NCBI GenBank assembly: GCA_964425585.1
Contig: CAYRMG010000014.1
Location: 1 to 30,703 of the forward strand
Reading direction: 5' to 3'
Length of the DNA stretch: 30,703 bases
Source of the DNA: Aquifex sp964425585
GTDB taxonomy: Bacteria; Aquificota; Aquificia; Aquificales; Aquificaceae
In this document: positions 1 through 9,268 of the stretch, in pieces
Layout of the letters: the number at the start of each line of letters is the position of its first letter
Numbering within the stretch: the stretch's first letter is position 1
Made by a program: the position numbers and the translations under genes
Notes under the pieces: generated by a model
The model's database searches: none
Seen by the model: the letters and a program-made list of their open reading frames with translations, nothing else
Told to the model about the DNA's origin: nothing

Positions 1-16
1 TTAATCATTTTATCTT

Positions 17-718
17 GTGAGACTTGATAAGTATATAGCGAAGGCTATAAACGTAACCAGGAAGGAAGCTAAGGAACTCATAAGAGAAGGAAGGGTAAAG
101 GTAGGCGGAAAGGTCGTAAAAACACCGGAGTATAAGGTTAGAGAAGGTGAAAAAGTGGAAGTAGAGGGTGTGAGTGTAAAGCCTAAGGACTTTGTCTATA
201 TAATGCTTTACAAACCGAAAGGTTATCTATCAACAACCGAAGAAGGTGCGAAGTATCCCTCATTCCTTGAGCTTATCAAAGAACACTTTGGAAACAGAAA
301 GCTTTTTTCCGCGGGAAGACTAGATGTTGATGCGGAAGGTCTACTTCTTATAACGGACGATGGGGAGCTAGCCCACAGGGTAACACATCCCAAGTGGAAG
401 GTGGAAAAGGAATACGTTGTTGAACTTGATAAACCATTTAAAGATTTAGAAAGATTAAAAGATGTTGTGATAGAAGGAAAGTCCGTAAGTCTTGTATGGG
501 CACAGAAGCTTACTGATAATGTTCTTAAGGTAGTCCTTACGGAAGGTCGCCACCATATAGTAAAAAGGCTATTCAAAGCTCTCGGATACAGCGTGAAAAA
601 TCTAAAGAGAACCAGGATCGGAAGCATTAAGCTTGATGAAGAAATGGAAGCGGGGGATTGGAGAGAGTTAAGAAGCGATGAAATTAAAAGTCTGAAGGAA
701 CTTGTTAAACTTATTTGA
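17..718 (+). CDS. RsuA/RluB-family rRNA pseudouridine synthase
   Basis: Probably isomerises a specific uridine in rRNA to pseudouridine during ribosome assembly in the cytoplasm. An S4 RNA-binding domain occupies roughly residues 1-49 (RLDKYIAKA ... REGRVKVGGK). The catalytic domain follows, with the family motif GRLDVDAEGLLLITDDG near residues 100-116; D103 is the expected catalytic aspartate. The length of 233 residues is normal for RsuA/RluB/RluF. The start is a GTG only 16 bases from the window edge, and its frame gives a complete S4 domain. The stop (TGA) overlaps the ATG of the helicase gene by one base (TGATG), which suggests translational coupling. Whether the target is 16S or 23S rRNA cannot be decided from the sequence, so no gene symbol is given. 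Confidence 0.88.
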   Translation: MRLDKYIAKAINVTRKEAKELIREGRVKVGGKVVKTPEYKVREGEKVEVEGVSVKPKDFVYIMLYKPKGYLSTTEEGAKYPSFLELIKEHFGNRKLFSAGRLDVDAEGLLLITDDGELAHRVTHPKWKVEKEYVVELDKPFKDLERLKDVVIEGKSVSLVWAQKLTDNVLKVVLTEGRHHIVKRLFKALGYSVKNLKRTRIGSIKLDEEMEAGDWRELRSDEIKSLKELVKLI

Positions 719-2184
719 TGAGCGAGCTAAACAAATACCAAAAAGAAGCTGTAAAAAAGGCTGTTGAAGCGGAGAAGATTTTTCTCATACACGGCCCCCC
801 TGGAACCGGCAAGACAACAACGCTTGTAGCCTGCATAGAGGAACTGGTAAAGAAAGGAAAAAAAGTTTTGGCTACGGCGGACTCAAATATTGCAGTAGAC
901 AACATAGTTGAAAGACTTGTTCAAAGAGGTATAAGAACCGTAAGGGTAGGAAACCCGGTGAGGGTTTTAAAGAGCACGAGAATGCACACCCTTGACTATC
1001 TCCTTGAGATTGAACCGGAATTTAACAAGGCAAAAAAAATATACGAGGAAATAGAAAAGATAAGGGAGGAACAAAAAAGGTATATAAGACCCGAACCGAG
1101 ATACAGAAGAGGTCTTAGTGATGAAGAGATACTGAAGAGGGCAAAAACGGGAACATCCGTAAGGGGACTTTCGCCGAAAATCTTAAGGAGTATGGCAAAG
1201 TGGATAAAGCTTCAGGAAAAAATAAAAGAGCTTTACGAGGTTGCAAAAAAGGAAGAGAAGAAAGCTGTTGATAAAATCCTAAAAAGAAGCGACGTAGTTT
1301 GCACAACAAATTCAACGGCAGGAAGCGAGATACTTGAAGGTTATACCTTTGACGTAGTCGTAATAGACGAGGCTACCCAGGCAACCGAGCCTTCATGTTT
1401 AATACCGCTCGTCAAGGGAAAAAAACTCATAATGGCGGGAGACCACAAACAACTTCCTCCCACGGTTCTGAGCGAAGAAGCTAAGGAAGGATTAAGCTAC
1501 ACGCTCTTTGAGAGGCTGATAGACCTATACGGTGAGAAATTTTACGCGCTTCTCAGGATTCAATACAGAATGAACAGGAAGATTATGGAATTTTCAAACA
1601 GAATGTTCTACGAAGGAAAATTAATAGCCCACGAGAGTGTGGCCGATAGAACCTTAAAAGAGCTTATAAATGAAGAGGTTTTGAGGGAAATCCCTTCCCC
1701 CTACAAGGAAGCCATTCTTCCCGAAAACGTCATCGTATTTATGGATACGGAAGGCAGGGAAAAGCAAAGAAAAGGAAGCACATCCTTTTATAACGAGGAA
1801 GAAGCGAGGTTGTGTAAAAAGCTGGTGGAATATCTCTTGAAAGTTGGGCTCAAGGCGGAAGATATAGGGGTAATCTCCCCTTACGAGGATCAGGTAAACT
1901 TCCTTGAAGAGCTTATAAAGATTGAAAACCTTGAGATAAAGACCGTAGACGGATTTCAGGGAAGGGAGAAGGAAGTAATAATAATCTCTTTTGTGAGGGC
2001 AAATCCATACGGTGACTTGGGTTTCCTGAAGGACTACAGAAGGTTGAACGTGGCACTTACCAGGGCAAAAAGAAAGTTAATTATGGTAGGAAACGTAAAA
2101 ACTTTAGGTAAAGATAACGTTTACGGAGAGTTAATAAGATACGTTGAAGAAGAAGGAGTTATATTAAAAGTTAGAAAGCCATAA
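718..2184 (+). CDS. Superfamily 1B helicase, Upf1/IGHMBP2/Dna2-like
   Basis: ATP-dependent DNA or RNA helicase of about 488 residues. All core motifs are visible in order: Walker A HGPPGTGKTT (residues about 25-34), motif Ia around TADSNIAVDN, motif II VVIDEATQA, motif III MAGDHKQLPPT, motif IV RIQYRMN, motif V TVDGFQGREKEV, and motif VI RRLNVALTRAKRK. This set is typical of the Upf1/IGHMBP2 branch, which is common in archaea and eukaryotes and patchier in bacteria. A Lys/Glu-rich helical insert (about residues 100-190) lies where the family has its 1B/1C insertions. A TTG at 715 could also start the frame. The ATG at 718 is preferred because it overlaps the upstream stop by one base. The substrate cannot be told from the sequence. 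Confidence 0.85.
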   Translation: MSELNKYQKEAVKKAVEAEKIFLIHGPPGTGKTTTLVACIEELVKKGKKVLATADSNIAVDNIVERLVQRGIRTVRVGNPVRVLKSTRMHTLDYLLEIEPEFNKAKKIYEEIEKIREEQKRYIRPEPRYRRGLSDEEILKRAKTGTSVRGLSPKILRSMAKWIKLQEKIKELYEVAKKEEKKAVDKILKRSDVVCTTNSTAGSEILEGYTFDVVVIDEATQATEPSCLIPLVKGKKLIMAGDHKQLPPTVLSEEAKEGLSYTLFERLIDLYGEKFYALLRIQYRMNRKIMEFSNRMFYEGKLIAHESVADRTLKELINEEVLREIPSPYKEAILPENVIVFMDTEGREKQRKGSTSFYNEEEARLCKKLVEYLLKVGLKAEDIGVISPYEDQVNFLEELIKIENLEIKTVDGFQGREKEVIIISFVRANPYGDLGFLKDYRRLNVALTRAKRKLIMVGNVKTLGKDNVYGELIRYVEEEGVILKVRKP

Positions 2185-2186
2185 AA

Positions 2187-2193
2187 AGGAGGT
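2187..2193 (+). promoter_or_regulatory. Strong Shine-Dalgarno site for the gene at 2200
   Basis: AGGAGGT lies six bases before the ATG at 2200 and fixes that start. Most genes in this window lack so complete a site. The others with one are rplI, infB and atpD, so this small regulatory-type gene may be translated at a high level. Confidence 0.6.
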
Positions 2194-2199
2194 GGTGGA

Positions 2200-2835
2200 A
2201 TGGTAGTAGAAGTAAAACCCGTAGAGGTTGATGTTGAAGGACTTGTTACAAGGGTCTTTCTCAAGGCGATAGACCTACTCGGAGGTCTCCACAAGCTCGC
2301 GGAATACAGGACACTTACCTGGCTTCCTTCACTCGCAAGGGCAGCCTTTGTTATAGTCTACAGGGAAGAATTTTTAAAGACGGAGGAAGAAATAGCGGAA
2401 CTGGTTGGACTTACAAGGCAAACTGTAAGGAATATTCTCAGGGCTGACCCGGAACTCGCACTTTACAAGATTCAACACATTGATGAGCTTACAAAGGAGG
2501 AAAAGAAGGAGTTAAAAGTTCACACCGCGGGCGGTATAGCTAAACTCGCTTACAAGAAGGTAAAAGAGGGAGAAGAACCCAGGATATTCCACGAATACTG
2601 CACAATGGTTGCGGAAGTTCTTGAAGTTCCCTGGGCTTACTTACTCCTGAAAAGAATAAAGGGAACCCACTTCCCCGTTAATTCACCCGATGAGCTCAAG
2701 GAAAAGGTTAAAGGAGTCGTTATAAAAGGTTTTAATGCGGAGGAAGTTATAGAAAAAATAGAGTATCCCGTTAAGAATCCCGCTGACCTTCTTCACAAGA
2801 TAAAGCTTCATCTGAAGATGATGGGAGTAGAATAA
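2200..2835 (+). CDS. Probable regulatory protein, KaiC-partner (near-KaiC) domain
   Basis: A soluble 211-residue protein with no signal peptide or membrane segment. Residues about 35-85 look like a helix-turn-helix module: EEIAELVGLTRQTVRNIL is a convincing recognition-helix pattern. The segment around WLPSLARAAFVIVYREE through KIQHIDELT resembles the 'probable regulatory domain' that I recall as TIGR03879, found in proteins usually encoded next to KaiC-like ATPases of thermophiles. The C-terminal part (to residue 211) has no domain I recognise. It sits 15 bases after the helicase stop and 7 bases before the tamB-like gene, so it is probably co-transcribed with both. A KaiC-like ATPase lies at the other end of the window, on the opposite strand. 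DNA binding is inferred from the HTH pattern. The family assignment is from memory. Confidence 0.6.
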   Translation: MVVEVKPVEVDVEGLVTRVFLKAIDLLGGLHKLAEYRTLTWLPSLARAAFVIVYREEFLKTEEEIAELVGLTRQTVRNILRADPELALYKIQHIDELTKEEKKELKVHTAGGIAKLAYKKVKEGEEPRIFHEYCTMVAEVLEVPWAYLLLKRIKGTHFPVNSPDELKEKVKGVVIKGFNAEEVIEKIEYPVKNPADLLHKIKLHLKMMGVE

Positions 2836-2842
2836 AACCTAA

Positions 2843-5800
2843 ATGCGTTTCCTTTTTCTCTTATTTTTGTTCCTTTTATCCGTTTACATAAACTTCGTTA
2901 TTCCGTTCTTAAGAGATAAACAAATTTATATAAACTTTAACCTAAATTTAAAGGATAGAGAAATAAAAAATCTAACCTTTAACGCATCAAATCTATTTAA
3001 AAGAAACATTTATATCCACCTGAATAAGATTGAGTTCTCAAAAACCCTTTCAATAAGCGGAGGAAAGATTATATTCATTAATCTGGAAAAAAAGAAAAGT
3101 AAAAAAAAACTCCTGAAAAGCTAACGTTATTTAAAATTCCTTTTGATATAAAGATTGAGGGAATAACAGTTGTATTCGGTTCAACAAAGAAAGTAAACAG
3201 GCTGAAAATACTAAAGGCTTCTTTGATAAAAGGAGGATTAAGAGCGCTTGTAAAATACGATAACTTTAAAGACTTTTTTATAACCTTTTACGCAAGCGGA
3301 ATTTTAAAGGAAAACTATCTAAAGTTAAAGTTCCTTACCGTAAATTCTCCCTACTTTTCCGCCTATATAAAGGGGGATATACGGAATAATGATTTAAATG
3401 CTAAATATAAAGTATTCATAAATCCCTTAAAAAAGGAAAGTTTTTACCTGGACTTAATTAAAATTGAAGGAGAGGCATACGGAAAGTTTCCGAAAATAAA
3501 CATAAATGGTAAGGGACACATACCCAAAATTGCCGTAAACAAAAGAAGCTATGAAGAAATTTTTATAAATATTCAAGGTTATGCTGATATATTTTCCGAT
3601 ATTACATTAAATTTTGAAGGAAAAGGAAAAGAAAATTTACACTTCTCGGGAACGTATAACGTAGTTCCTGAGGGTATAATTAAATTTAAGTTTGAAAACC
3701 TTCCGGTAGACAGTTATACACTAAAGATTCCTCTTCAACTGGAGTCTCTTTTTAAAGGTAATGGTATAATTGACCTAAGCAATAAAAAAATAAGTTTATT
3801 TGCAGAAAGTTCAAAATTTCAACTTGAAAATATGAGGTTTAACCTCTATCTAAACTTAAATTATAGGATTAAAAATCAGGGTGTATTGTTATTCCTGGGA
3901 GAAAATAAAGGAAAGTTTATGGGATTTTTAGAATTCGGAAAAAATTTAAAGGGATATTTAAAACTGGTAAATTTGGAGTATCAAAAAAGTGGTCTGAACT
4001 TTTACGCTTTTGGAGATATCATCTTCAAAAAGGAAAAGGTATTTAGTTCAAACCTGGATATTAGAATAAAAAATATTCGGTATTCTGATATAAATCTCCC
4101 GAATTTAAAGATATACGGAAACATTTATGGAAAGAATTTAAATATAAACCTAAAGAGTAAAGAAACTTACGGAAAAATTACGGGCAATTTTGAAAATTTA
4201 AATGGGTTTTTTCATATAAAAAACTACAAAATTTTAGGGAATGAGAAAAAAATTACCCTAAAAAATGGATTAATCAGTTTATCATTGAATAAGAGCACGA
4301 TATCCGCGGAGGGAAATAATATAAGTTCCGAAATCTTTCTAAAACAGGTTAAGGTATTCGCTAAAACCTCATTTAAGTTCCTTAAATATGGAAAAAACTT
4401 TAACCTAAATGGTTCTGGAATATCCGATATATACTTTTCCGATAAGAACGTTTTAAAAGAGTTCAAGTATAGATATTCTTTAAAAAAGCAGGTTTTCAGG
4501 TTTTCGGGATTTTCAAAGGAGACAAAGTTTAAATTGGTTTACAACCTCAAAAGGAAAATAGGTAAACTTGAAGGTAAGTATTTAAAGGAAAAATTGAGAA
4601 TTATCACGGCCGGTAGCCTAAAAAATGAGGATTTAATTTTAAAAATAAGTGCCTTGTATGATTTTCTCGGTGAAAAAATTAAACTAAAAGCAAACGTAAA
4701 AAGAAAAAATGGGGTGATATCCTTTAAGTTATTACCTTACACTTACAGGGGAAATAAGATTGATATAGAGCTGAAAGGCATTGAGGGACGTATAATAAAC
4801 GAAAATCTATCAATATCTTTTAAGGGACTCTATGTTCATCTTCTTAACAGAAATCTGATTTCCCTTTATCCTTCAAAAGCGGAGGGTAAACTAAGGAATT
4901 TCCTTCTTTCGCTCAAAATTTCGGGTGTTTATAACGGAGCACTTAACGCAGGTTTTTTAAATAGACCTTTTTTAGTATCCTCAGGTTTTCTTGATTTAGA
5001 ACTTCTGTCTTCATATGTCGGCTCCCTTATGAGAAGTAAACTAAAAGGGGAATTAATTTGTGCTTTTGTTTTTGAGAACGGTAAATTCAGCTTCGTTGCT
5101 TCAACGGAAAAGCCCATTAAGGTTGTTTCAAGGTTCTTTTTCCAGCCTTTTGAATCCTCAATTTATACTGAAGTTGATAACAACGGTATAAGATTCTCGC
5201 AAACCGCTTGGTTCAAGGAAGGATATTTAAATCTTTATGCCTTCTCAAAGGATTTCAGGAATTTTGAGATAAAAGGGAATTTTAAGAATATACCCGTAGG
5301 TTATAGGGATGATATAAAACTAAGGTTAAAGGCGGATGGAAGGATAAATGTAATTGTTAACGAGTTTAGAAAATTTAAAATTGATTTAAAATCGGAGTTT
5401 GACGGTTATGCACGTATAAAGAAGAGAATTGAAAAGAGAAAAGAAGAGAAAAAATTTCCTTTTGATATTTTCATAAATGCGGAGTTTAAAACTAAAAATA
5501 ATTTTGTTGTTTATTTACCGGAGGGAAGAATTTACACAAATATTGACGGAAAGGTATACGGAAAACTTCCCACAGCTTTTTACAACGTAAATATAGTTCT
5601 GAGAGCGGGTATCCTTAATTACTTCGGTAAAACGTTTTATCTTAGAAGCGGAATTATAACAGCTATCAGGAATGAGGAAAGGGAAATTACAAGGTTTAAA
5701 CTTGACCTTCACACGGTTGAAGATGATTATAAGATATTCTTAAGCATTAGGGGAACACCCGAAAATCCCGAGGTATTTTACTTCTCGGAACCGCCCTTGA

Positions 5801-6168
5801 GCAGAAGGGAGATTCTCCTCAGACTTATAGGGGGAGGTGTTCAGGAAAGTGTTCTTCCGATAGGAACTGTGCTTCAGAGAGAACTCAGAGCAATAGGAAA
5901 AGTAGAAAGATTACTTGATATTAAGCTGGATTTCGGCCTAATCACTTCAAGCACCGGAGAAGTCGGAGCGGTTTTAAGGCTTAAAAAGGACATAGGAAGA
6001 TTCCTTTCGGTTTACTATCAGGCGAGTTCTTCCGAAGACAAAAGGGATACATATCTCGGCGGTGAGGTTCGTTTTCCCACGGATATGGAACTTGGCTTTA
6101 GGTTCTATCTCTATTCTGATAATACGCGGGAGTATAAATTAAGATATATTAAAGAGTTTGATTTCTGA
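2843..6168 (+). CDS. TamB/DUF490-family envelope protein, interrupted by a -1 frameshift
   Basis: One large gene read in two frames. The 5' part (2843-3124, 93 residues) has an N-terminal hydrophobic anchor (FLFLLFLFLLSVYINFVI) and then beta-rich sequence. The rest (open from 3103 to 6168, about 1,020 residues) is beta-rich, repetitive AsmA/TamB-like sequence. It ends in a recognisable TamB C-terminal domain: IRGTPENPEV, FSEPPLSRREILLRLIGGG, and a final YIKEFDF ending in an aromatic residue. Adding one base at the A9 run (3101-3109) joins the two parts into about 1,108 residues with no other break. The family bridges inner and outer membranes and acts in lipid transport or outer-membrane protein assembly. 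Much of the gene is very AT-rich: two sampled 60-base blocks had 23% G+C, against 37% in the C-terminal part. It starts 7 bases after the previous gene and ends 2 bases before recG. It may be a sequencing error, a mutation or true slippage. Confidence 0.72.
3101..3109 (+). other. A9 slippery run at the frame change in the tamB-like gene
   Basis: Nine consecutive A residues follow AGT and precede CTC. In the upstream frame the last seven form a perfect A_AAA_AAA heptamer (3103-3109). Upstream, the frame reads to a TAA at 3122-3124. The downstream frame is closed by a TAA at 3100-3102 and is then open to 6168. One extra A, or a -1 shift, joins the two. I see no strong upstream Shine-Dalgarno stimulator or downstream stem-loop, so RNA polymerase slippage or a homopolymer error fits better than ribosomal frameshifting. 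Confidence 0.7.
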
Positions 6169-6170
6169 GT

Positions 6171-8546
6171 ATGGAAACGGCATTCCTGAAGGAGTTCATA
6201 GATAATCTTCTCGCTAACGACGGGATTAAGCTGAAAAGGGCTATAGGTGTAGGTTTATTTTTATACAATAAACTGGCGGGAAAAGCACCCCTTTATATCG
6301 CGGAAAGCCTGAAGGAGTTTGATAAGCTATCTCTTGAGAAAAAGAAGTCAATTTTAAAGGAGTTAAAGAAATTCATAGAAGATAATGAGAGGAAAAAAGA
6401 AGAGTCTGAACCTCTCCCTAAGGAAAAGAGGAAAAGTATAGATGTATTTCTTAAAGATATTGACAAACTAAAACTTGATAAGACCTCTCTGAAAACACTA
6501 AAAGCTCTTGGTATAAAGACCGTATACGATGCTCTTTTTTACTTTCCCGAAAAGTATGAAGACAGAAGGTTTATATACACGATAAAAACAGCAAAAGTCG
6601 GGGAAAAGGTAGCCCTGAAGGTAAGAATCAGAGAGGTTAGAAAACTTGAGAACGATAAATACACCTTTGAGGTGATATGTTCCGACGGAACCGGAACGTT
6701 AAGCCTGAAGTATAAGTATAAGAATACATCCTTTATAAGAAAGGTTTTCAGAAAGGGGATGGAGATTATAGTCTTCGGAAAGTTAAAGCGTTTTCGCGGT
6801 GAAAAATATATGGTTCATCCTGAGGTAAAAACCTCAAAAACAGAAGAGTTCGGTAAAATACTTCCCGTTTATTACGTGAGGAAAAAAGGGGAGCTGAAAG
6901 AGATATCCTCAAAGACGCGACAAAGAAGACTTAGAAAAATTCTCGGAAATCTTTCTGAGAAACTTTATAAATTCTTTCCCGAATATTTACCCGAAAATCT
7001 TCTGAAGAAGTATAGTTTTCCCGATATAGCACTATGTATAAAAGAGCTTCACGCTCCCGAAGACATCCCCGTAAAAGCCCTAAACAGTTTTTCCGACCTC
7101 TACCATAAAAGGGTTATATACGACGAGTTATTTACCTTTCAGCTCGCACTTCTTTTAAAGAAGCTTGAACGCGAAAAGGAAAAAGCACCACAGATAAGGG
7201 TAAAGGATGAGGAGCTTGAAGCCTTTCTTAAAAAGCTTCCCTTTAAACTTACAAAAGCCCAAAGGAGGGTTATAGAAGAGATTCTTGAAGATATGAAAAA
7301 AAGCAAACCTATGAACAGACTTCTTCAGGGGGATGTGGGAAGCGGTAAAACGGTTGTAGCAATAATAACAGCCCTTATGGCGGTAAAGAGCGGATACCAG
7401 GTTGCGGTTATGGTTCCGACCGAAATACTTGCCCATCAACACTATAGGAAGTTTTCCGAGCTTCTTGGGGGTGAAGGAGTAAAGGTCGGACTGCTTACGG
7501 GAAGCTTATCGCCGTCTCAGAAGAAAAGCATTTATAAGCTTGTTAAGGAAGGAATGATAGATATTCTTGTGGGAACCCATGCACTCATACAGGAAAAAGT
7601 GGAGTTTGCGAAATTGGGATACGTAATTATAGACGAACAACACAGGTTCGGGGTTATGCAGAGGAAAATACTTCTTGAGAAGGGAAAGGGATATTACCCC
7701 CACTGTCTTGTTATGAGTGCCACGCCCATTCCGAGAACACTGGCATTATCCCTTTACGGAGACCTTGACCTTTCGGTAATAGACGAGCTTCCTCCGGGAA
7801 GAAAGGAGGTAAAAACCTACCTTTACTTTGAGGGTGAGAAAGAAAAGGTTTATAAGAAGATTCTTGAGGAGATAGAAAAGGGAAACAAAGTTTACGTAAT
7901 ATATCCGCTCATAGAGGAAAGTGAAAAGCTGAACCTGAAAGCCGCCACAGAGGAATACGAAAGGTGGAAAAAAGTCTTTCCCGATAAGCGTATATACCTG
8001 CTTCACGGAAAAATGCCCGACAGGGAAAAGCTAAGGGTTATGGAAGAGTTTAAAAAAGAAGGAGACATACTTATATCAACTACGGTAATTGAGGTGGGAA
8101 TAGACGTTCCCGAAGCTACCGTTATGGTTATAGAGGATGCCCACAGGTTCGGGCTTTCCCAGCTTCACCAGCTGAGAGGTAGGGTGGGAAGGTCAGACAG
8201 GGAAGCTTATTGCTTCTTAATAGTTCCCGATAGGCTCAAGCACGAGAAAAACGATTCCCTGAAAAGGCTCAGGGTTTTTGTGAAAACAACGGACGGCTTT
8301 AAGATTGCGGAGGAGGATATGAAACTGAGGGGTCCCGGTGAGCTCATAGGGGTATCTCAATCGGGATATTTCGGTTTTAATGTGGCAAACCTTGCCCGCT
8401 CTCAGGATAGAGCCCTCCTTACGGTGGCAAGGAAAGACGCTTGGGAACTTCTGGAAAACAATCCCAGTCTTGAAGGACTTGAAGATTTAAAAAGGTTAAT
8501 CCTTTACAAATACGGGGAAAAGCTTGAGCTAAGCTTTGTAGCTTAA
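6171..8546 (+). CDS. recG: ATP-dependent DNA helicase RecG
   Basis: Monomeric double-strand DNA translocase that remodels stalled replication forks and recombination intermediates. At 791 residues it is about 100 longer than the E. coli protein. The extra length is a Lys/Glu-rich N-terminal extension (about residues 1-95) before the usual wedge domain (DVFLKDIDKLKLDK, GIKTVYDALFYFPEKYED). Helicase motifs: Walker A GDVGSGKT (about 388-395), MVPTEILAHQH, motif II IIDEQHRFGV (about 484), motif III MSATPIPRTLAL, and motif VI QLRGRVGRSDR (about 665). The C-terminal region includes EEDMKLRGPGELIGVSQSG. The start lies 2 bases after the tamB-like stop. Its TAA stop overlaps the convergent flgF stop inside a shared TTAA. 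Confidence 0.96.
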   Translation: METAFLKEFIDNLLANDGIKLKRAIGVGLFLYNKLAGKAPLYIAESLKEFDKLSLEKKKSILKELKKFIEDNERKKEESEPLPKEKRKSIDVFLKDIDKLKLDKTSLKTLKALGIKTVYDALFYFPEKYEDRRFIYTIKTAKVGEKVALKVRIREVRKLENDKYTFEVICSDGTGTLSLKYKYKNTSFIRKVFRKGMEIIVFGKLKRFRGEKYMVHPEVKTSKTEEFGKILPVYYVRKKGELKEISSKTRQRRLRKILGNLSEKLYKFFPEYLPENLLKKYSFPDIALCIKELHAPEDIPVKALNSFSDLYHKRVIYDELFTFQLALLLKKLEREKEKAPQIRVKDEELEAFLKKLPFKLTKAQRRVIEEILEDMKKSKPMNRLLQGDVGSGKTVVAIITALMAVKSGYQVAVMVPTEILAHQHYRKFSELLGGEGVKVGLLTGSLSPSQKKSIYKLVKEGMIDILVGTHALIQEKVEFAKLGYVIIDEQHRFGVMQRKILLEKGKGYYPHCLVMSATPIPRTLALSLYGDLDLSVIDELPPGRKEVKTYLYFEGEKEKVYKKILEEIEKGNKVYVIYPLIEESEKLNLKAATEEYERWKKVFPDKRIYLLHGKMPDREKLRVMEEFKKEGDILISTTVIEVGIDVPEATVMVIEDAHRFGLSQLHQLRGRVGRSDREAYCFLIVPDRLKHEKNDSLKRLRVFVKTTDGFKIAEEDMKLRGPGELIGVSQSGYFGFNVANLARSQDRALLTVARKDAWELLENNPSLEGLEDLKRLILYKYGEKLELSFVA

Positions 8547-9268
8547 ATACTTTCGTTTAACCTGCCCATAACCTCGTCGTTCATTCTTATAAGCTTAGAA
8601 AACATCTCATTAGCCCTTACTGTATCTATTAGCTTTATCATTTCCTTTATTGCGTTAACATTTGACGCTTCGTAAAACCCCTGAAAAATTCTGTAGTTTT
8701 GGGAAGGCAAGGCATTTCCCGTAAAGAGGTCATTCCCTATTTTCCTTGCATTTTGTAGGTTAAAAATACCTAACCTTCCCGAAGGAACTCCGTTTATATA
8801 GTAAGTCCCATCTTTTGTTATCTTAAACTCTCCTTCAACCCTTATCGGATTCAGATTCTCATCAAGAACCGGATAACCCTTTTCGGTTGTAAGAATACCT
8901 TCATCGTTTAGTCTGAAAATTCCTTTCCTTGTGTAAGCTATGCTTCCGTCAGGCATTCTTATTGCGAAAAATCCCTCTCCCTCTATGGCCAAATCAAGGG
9001 GGTTTCCCGTCTTTACAAGGCTACCCTGTGAAAGTATGTGTTCAACCCTTTCAACTATAGGATATACGTAGTTATTGGAAGGTTCGTAGGGGTTTGTCGT
9101 CTGTAGCTTTTCTCCTTCCGGAATGTAGTAGGATAAAGCGGTAAGAAAATCCTTTTTAAAAGCGGGGGTGTTTACATTTGCCAGGTTATTTGAGCTTACT
9201 TCCAGTTTCCTTTCCTGGAGGAGCATACCCGATGCGAGTATGTAAATCGTTTGGTATTCCGTAGCCAT
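8543..9268 (-). CDS. flgF: Flagellar basal-body rod protein FlgF
   Basis: Proximal rod component of the flagellum, exported by the flagellar type III apparatus, so no Sec signal is expected or seen. The N-terminal signature of rod, hook and basal-body proteins is present (SNNLANVNTPAFKKD, residues about 26-40), as is the C-terminal signature ASNVNAIKEMIKLIDTVR. The central part contains GEGFFAI and YTRKGIFRLNDEGIL, typical of the FlgF/FlgG family. The length of 241 residues and the SNVNA-type C-terminus favour FlgF over FlgG, but FlgG-like paralogues are not excluded. The ATG overlaps the stop of the upstream HTH-NosL gene by one base (TAATG), so the two are probably translationally coupled. 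Other rod genes are not in this window. Confidence 0.82.
   Translation of the reverse strand: MATEYQTIYILASGMLLQERKLEVSSNNLANVNTPAFKKDFLTALSYYIPEGEKLQTTNPYEPSNNYVYPIVERVEHILSQGSLVKTGNPLDLAIEGEGFFAIRMPDGSIAYTRKGIFRLNDEGILTTEKGYPVLDENLNPIRVEGEFKITKDGTYYINGVPSGRLGIFNLQNARKIGNDLFTGNALPSQNYRIFQGFYEASNVNAIKEMIKLIDTVRANEMFSKLIRMNDEVMGRLNESI

Noticed and set aside
2836..2842. Ribosome-binding site for the tamB-like gene
   Set aside because: The seven bases between genes contain no purine-rich Shine-Dalgarno match; translation is probably coupled to the upstream gene.
3125..3222. Apparent 98-base intergenic space between two separate small and large genes
   Set aside because: The downstream frame is open from 3103 and encodes sensible TamB-like sequence through this stretch, so it is coding and the two pieces are one gene.
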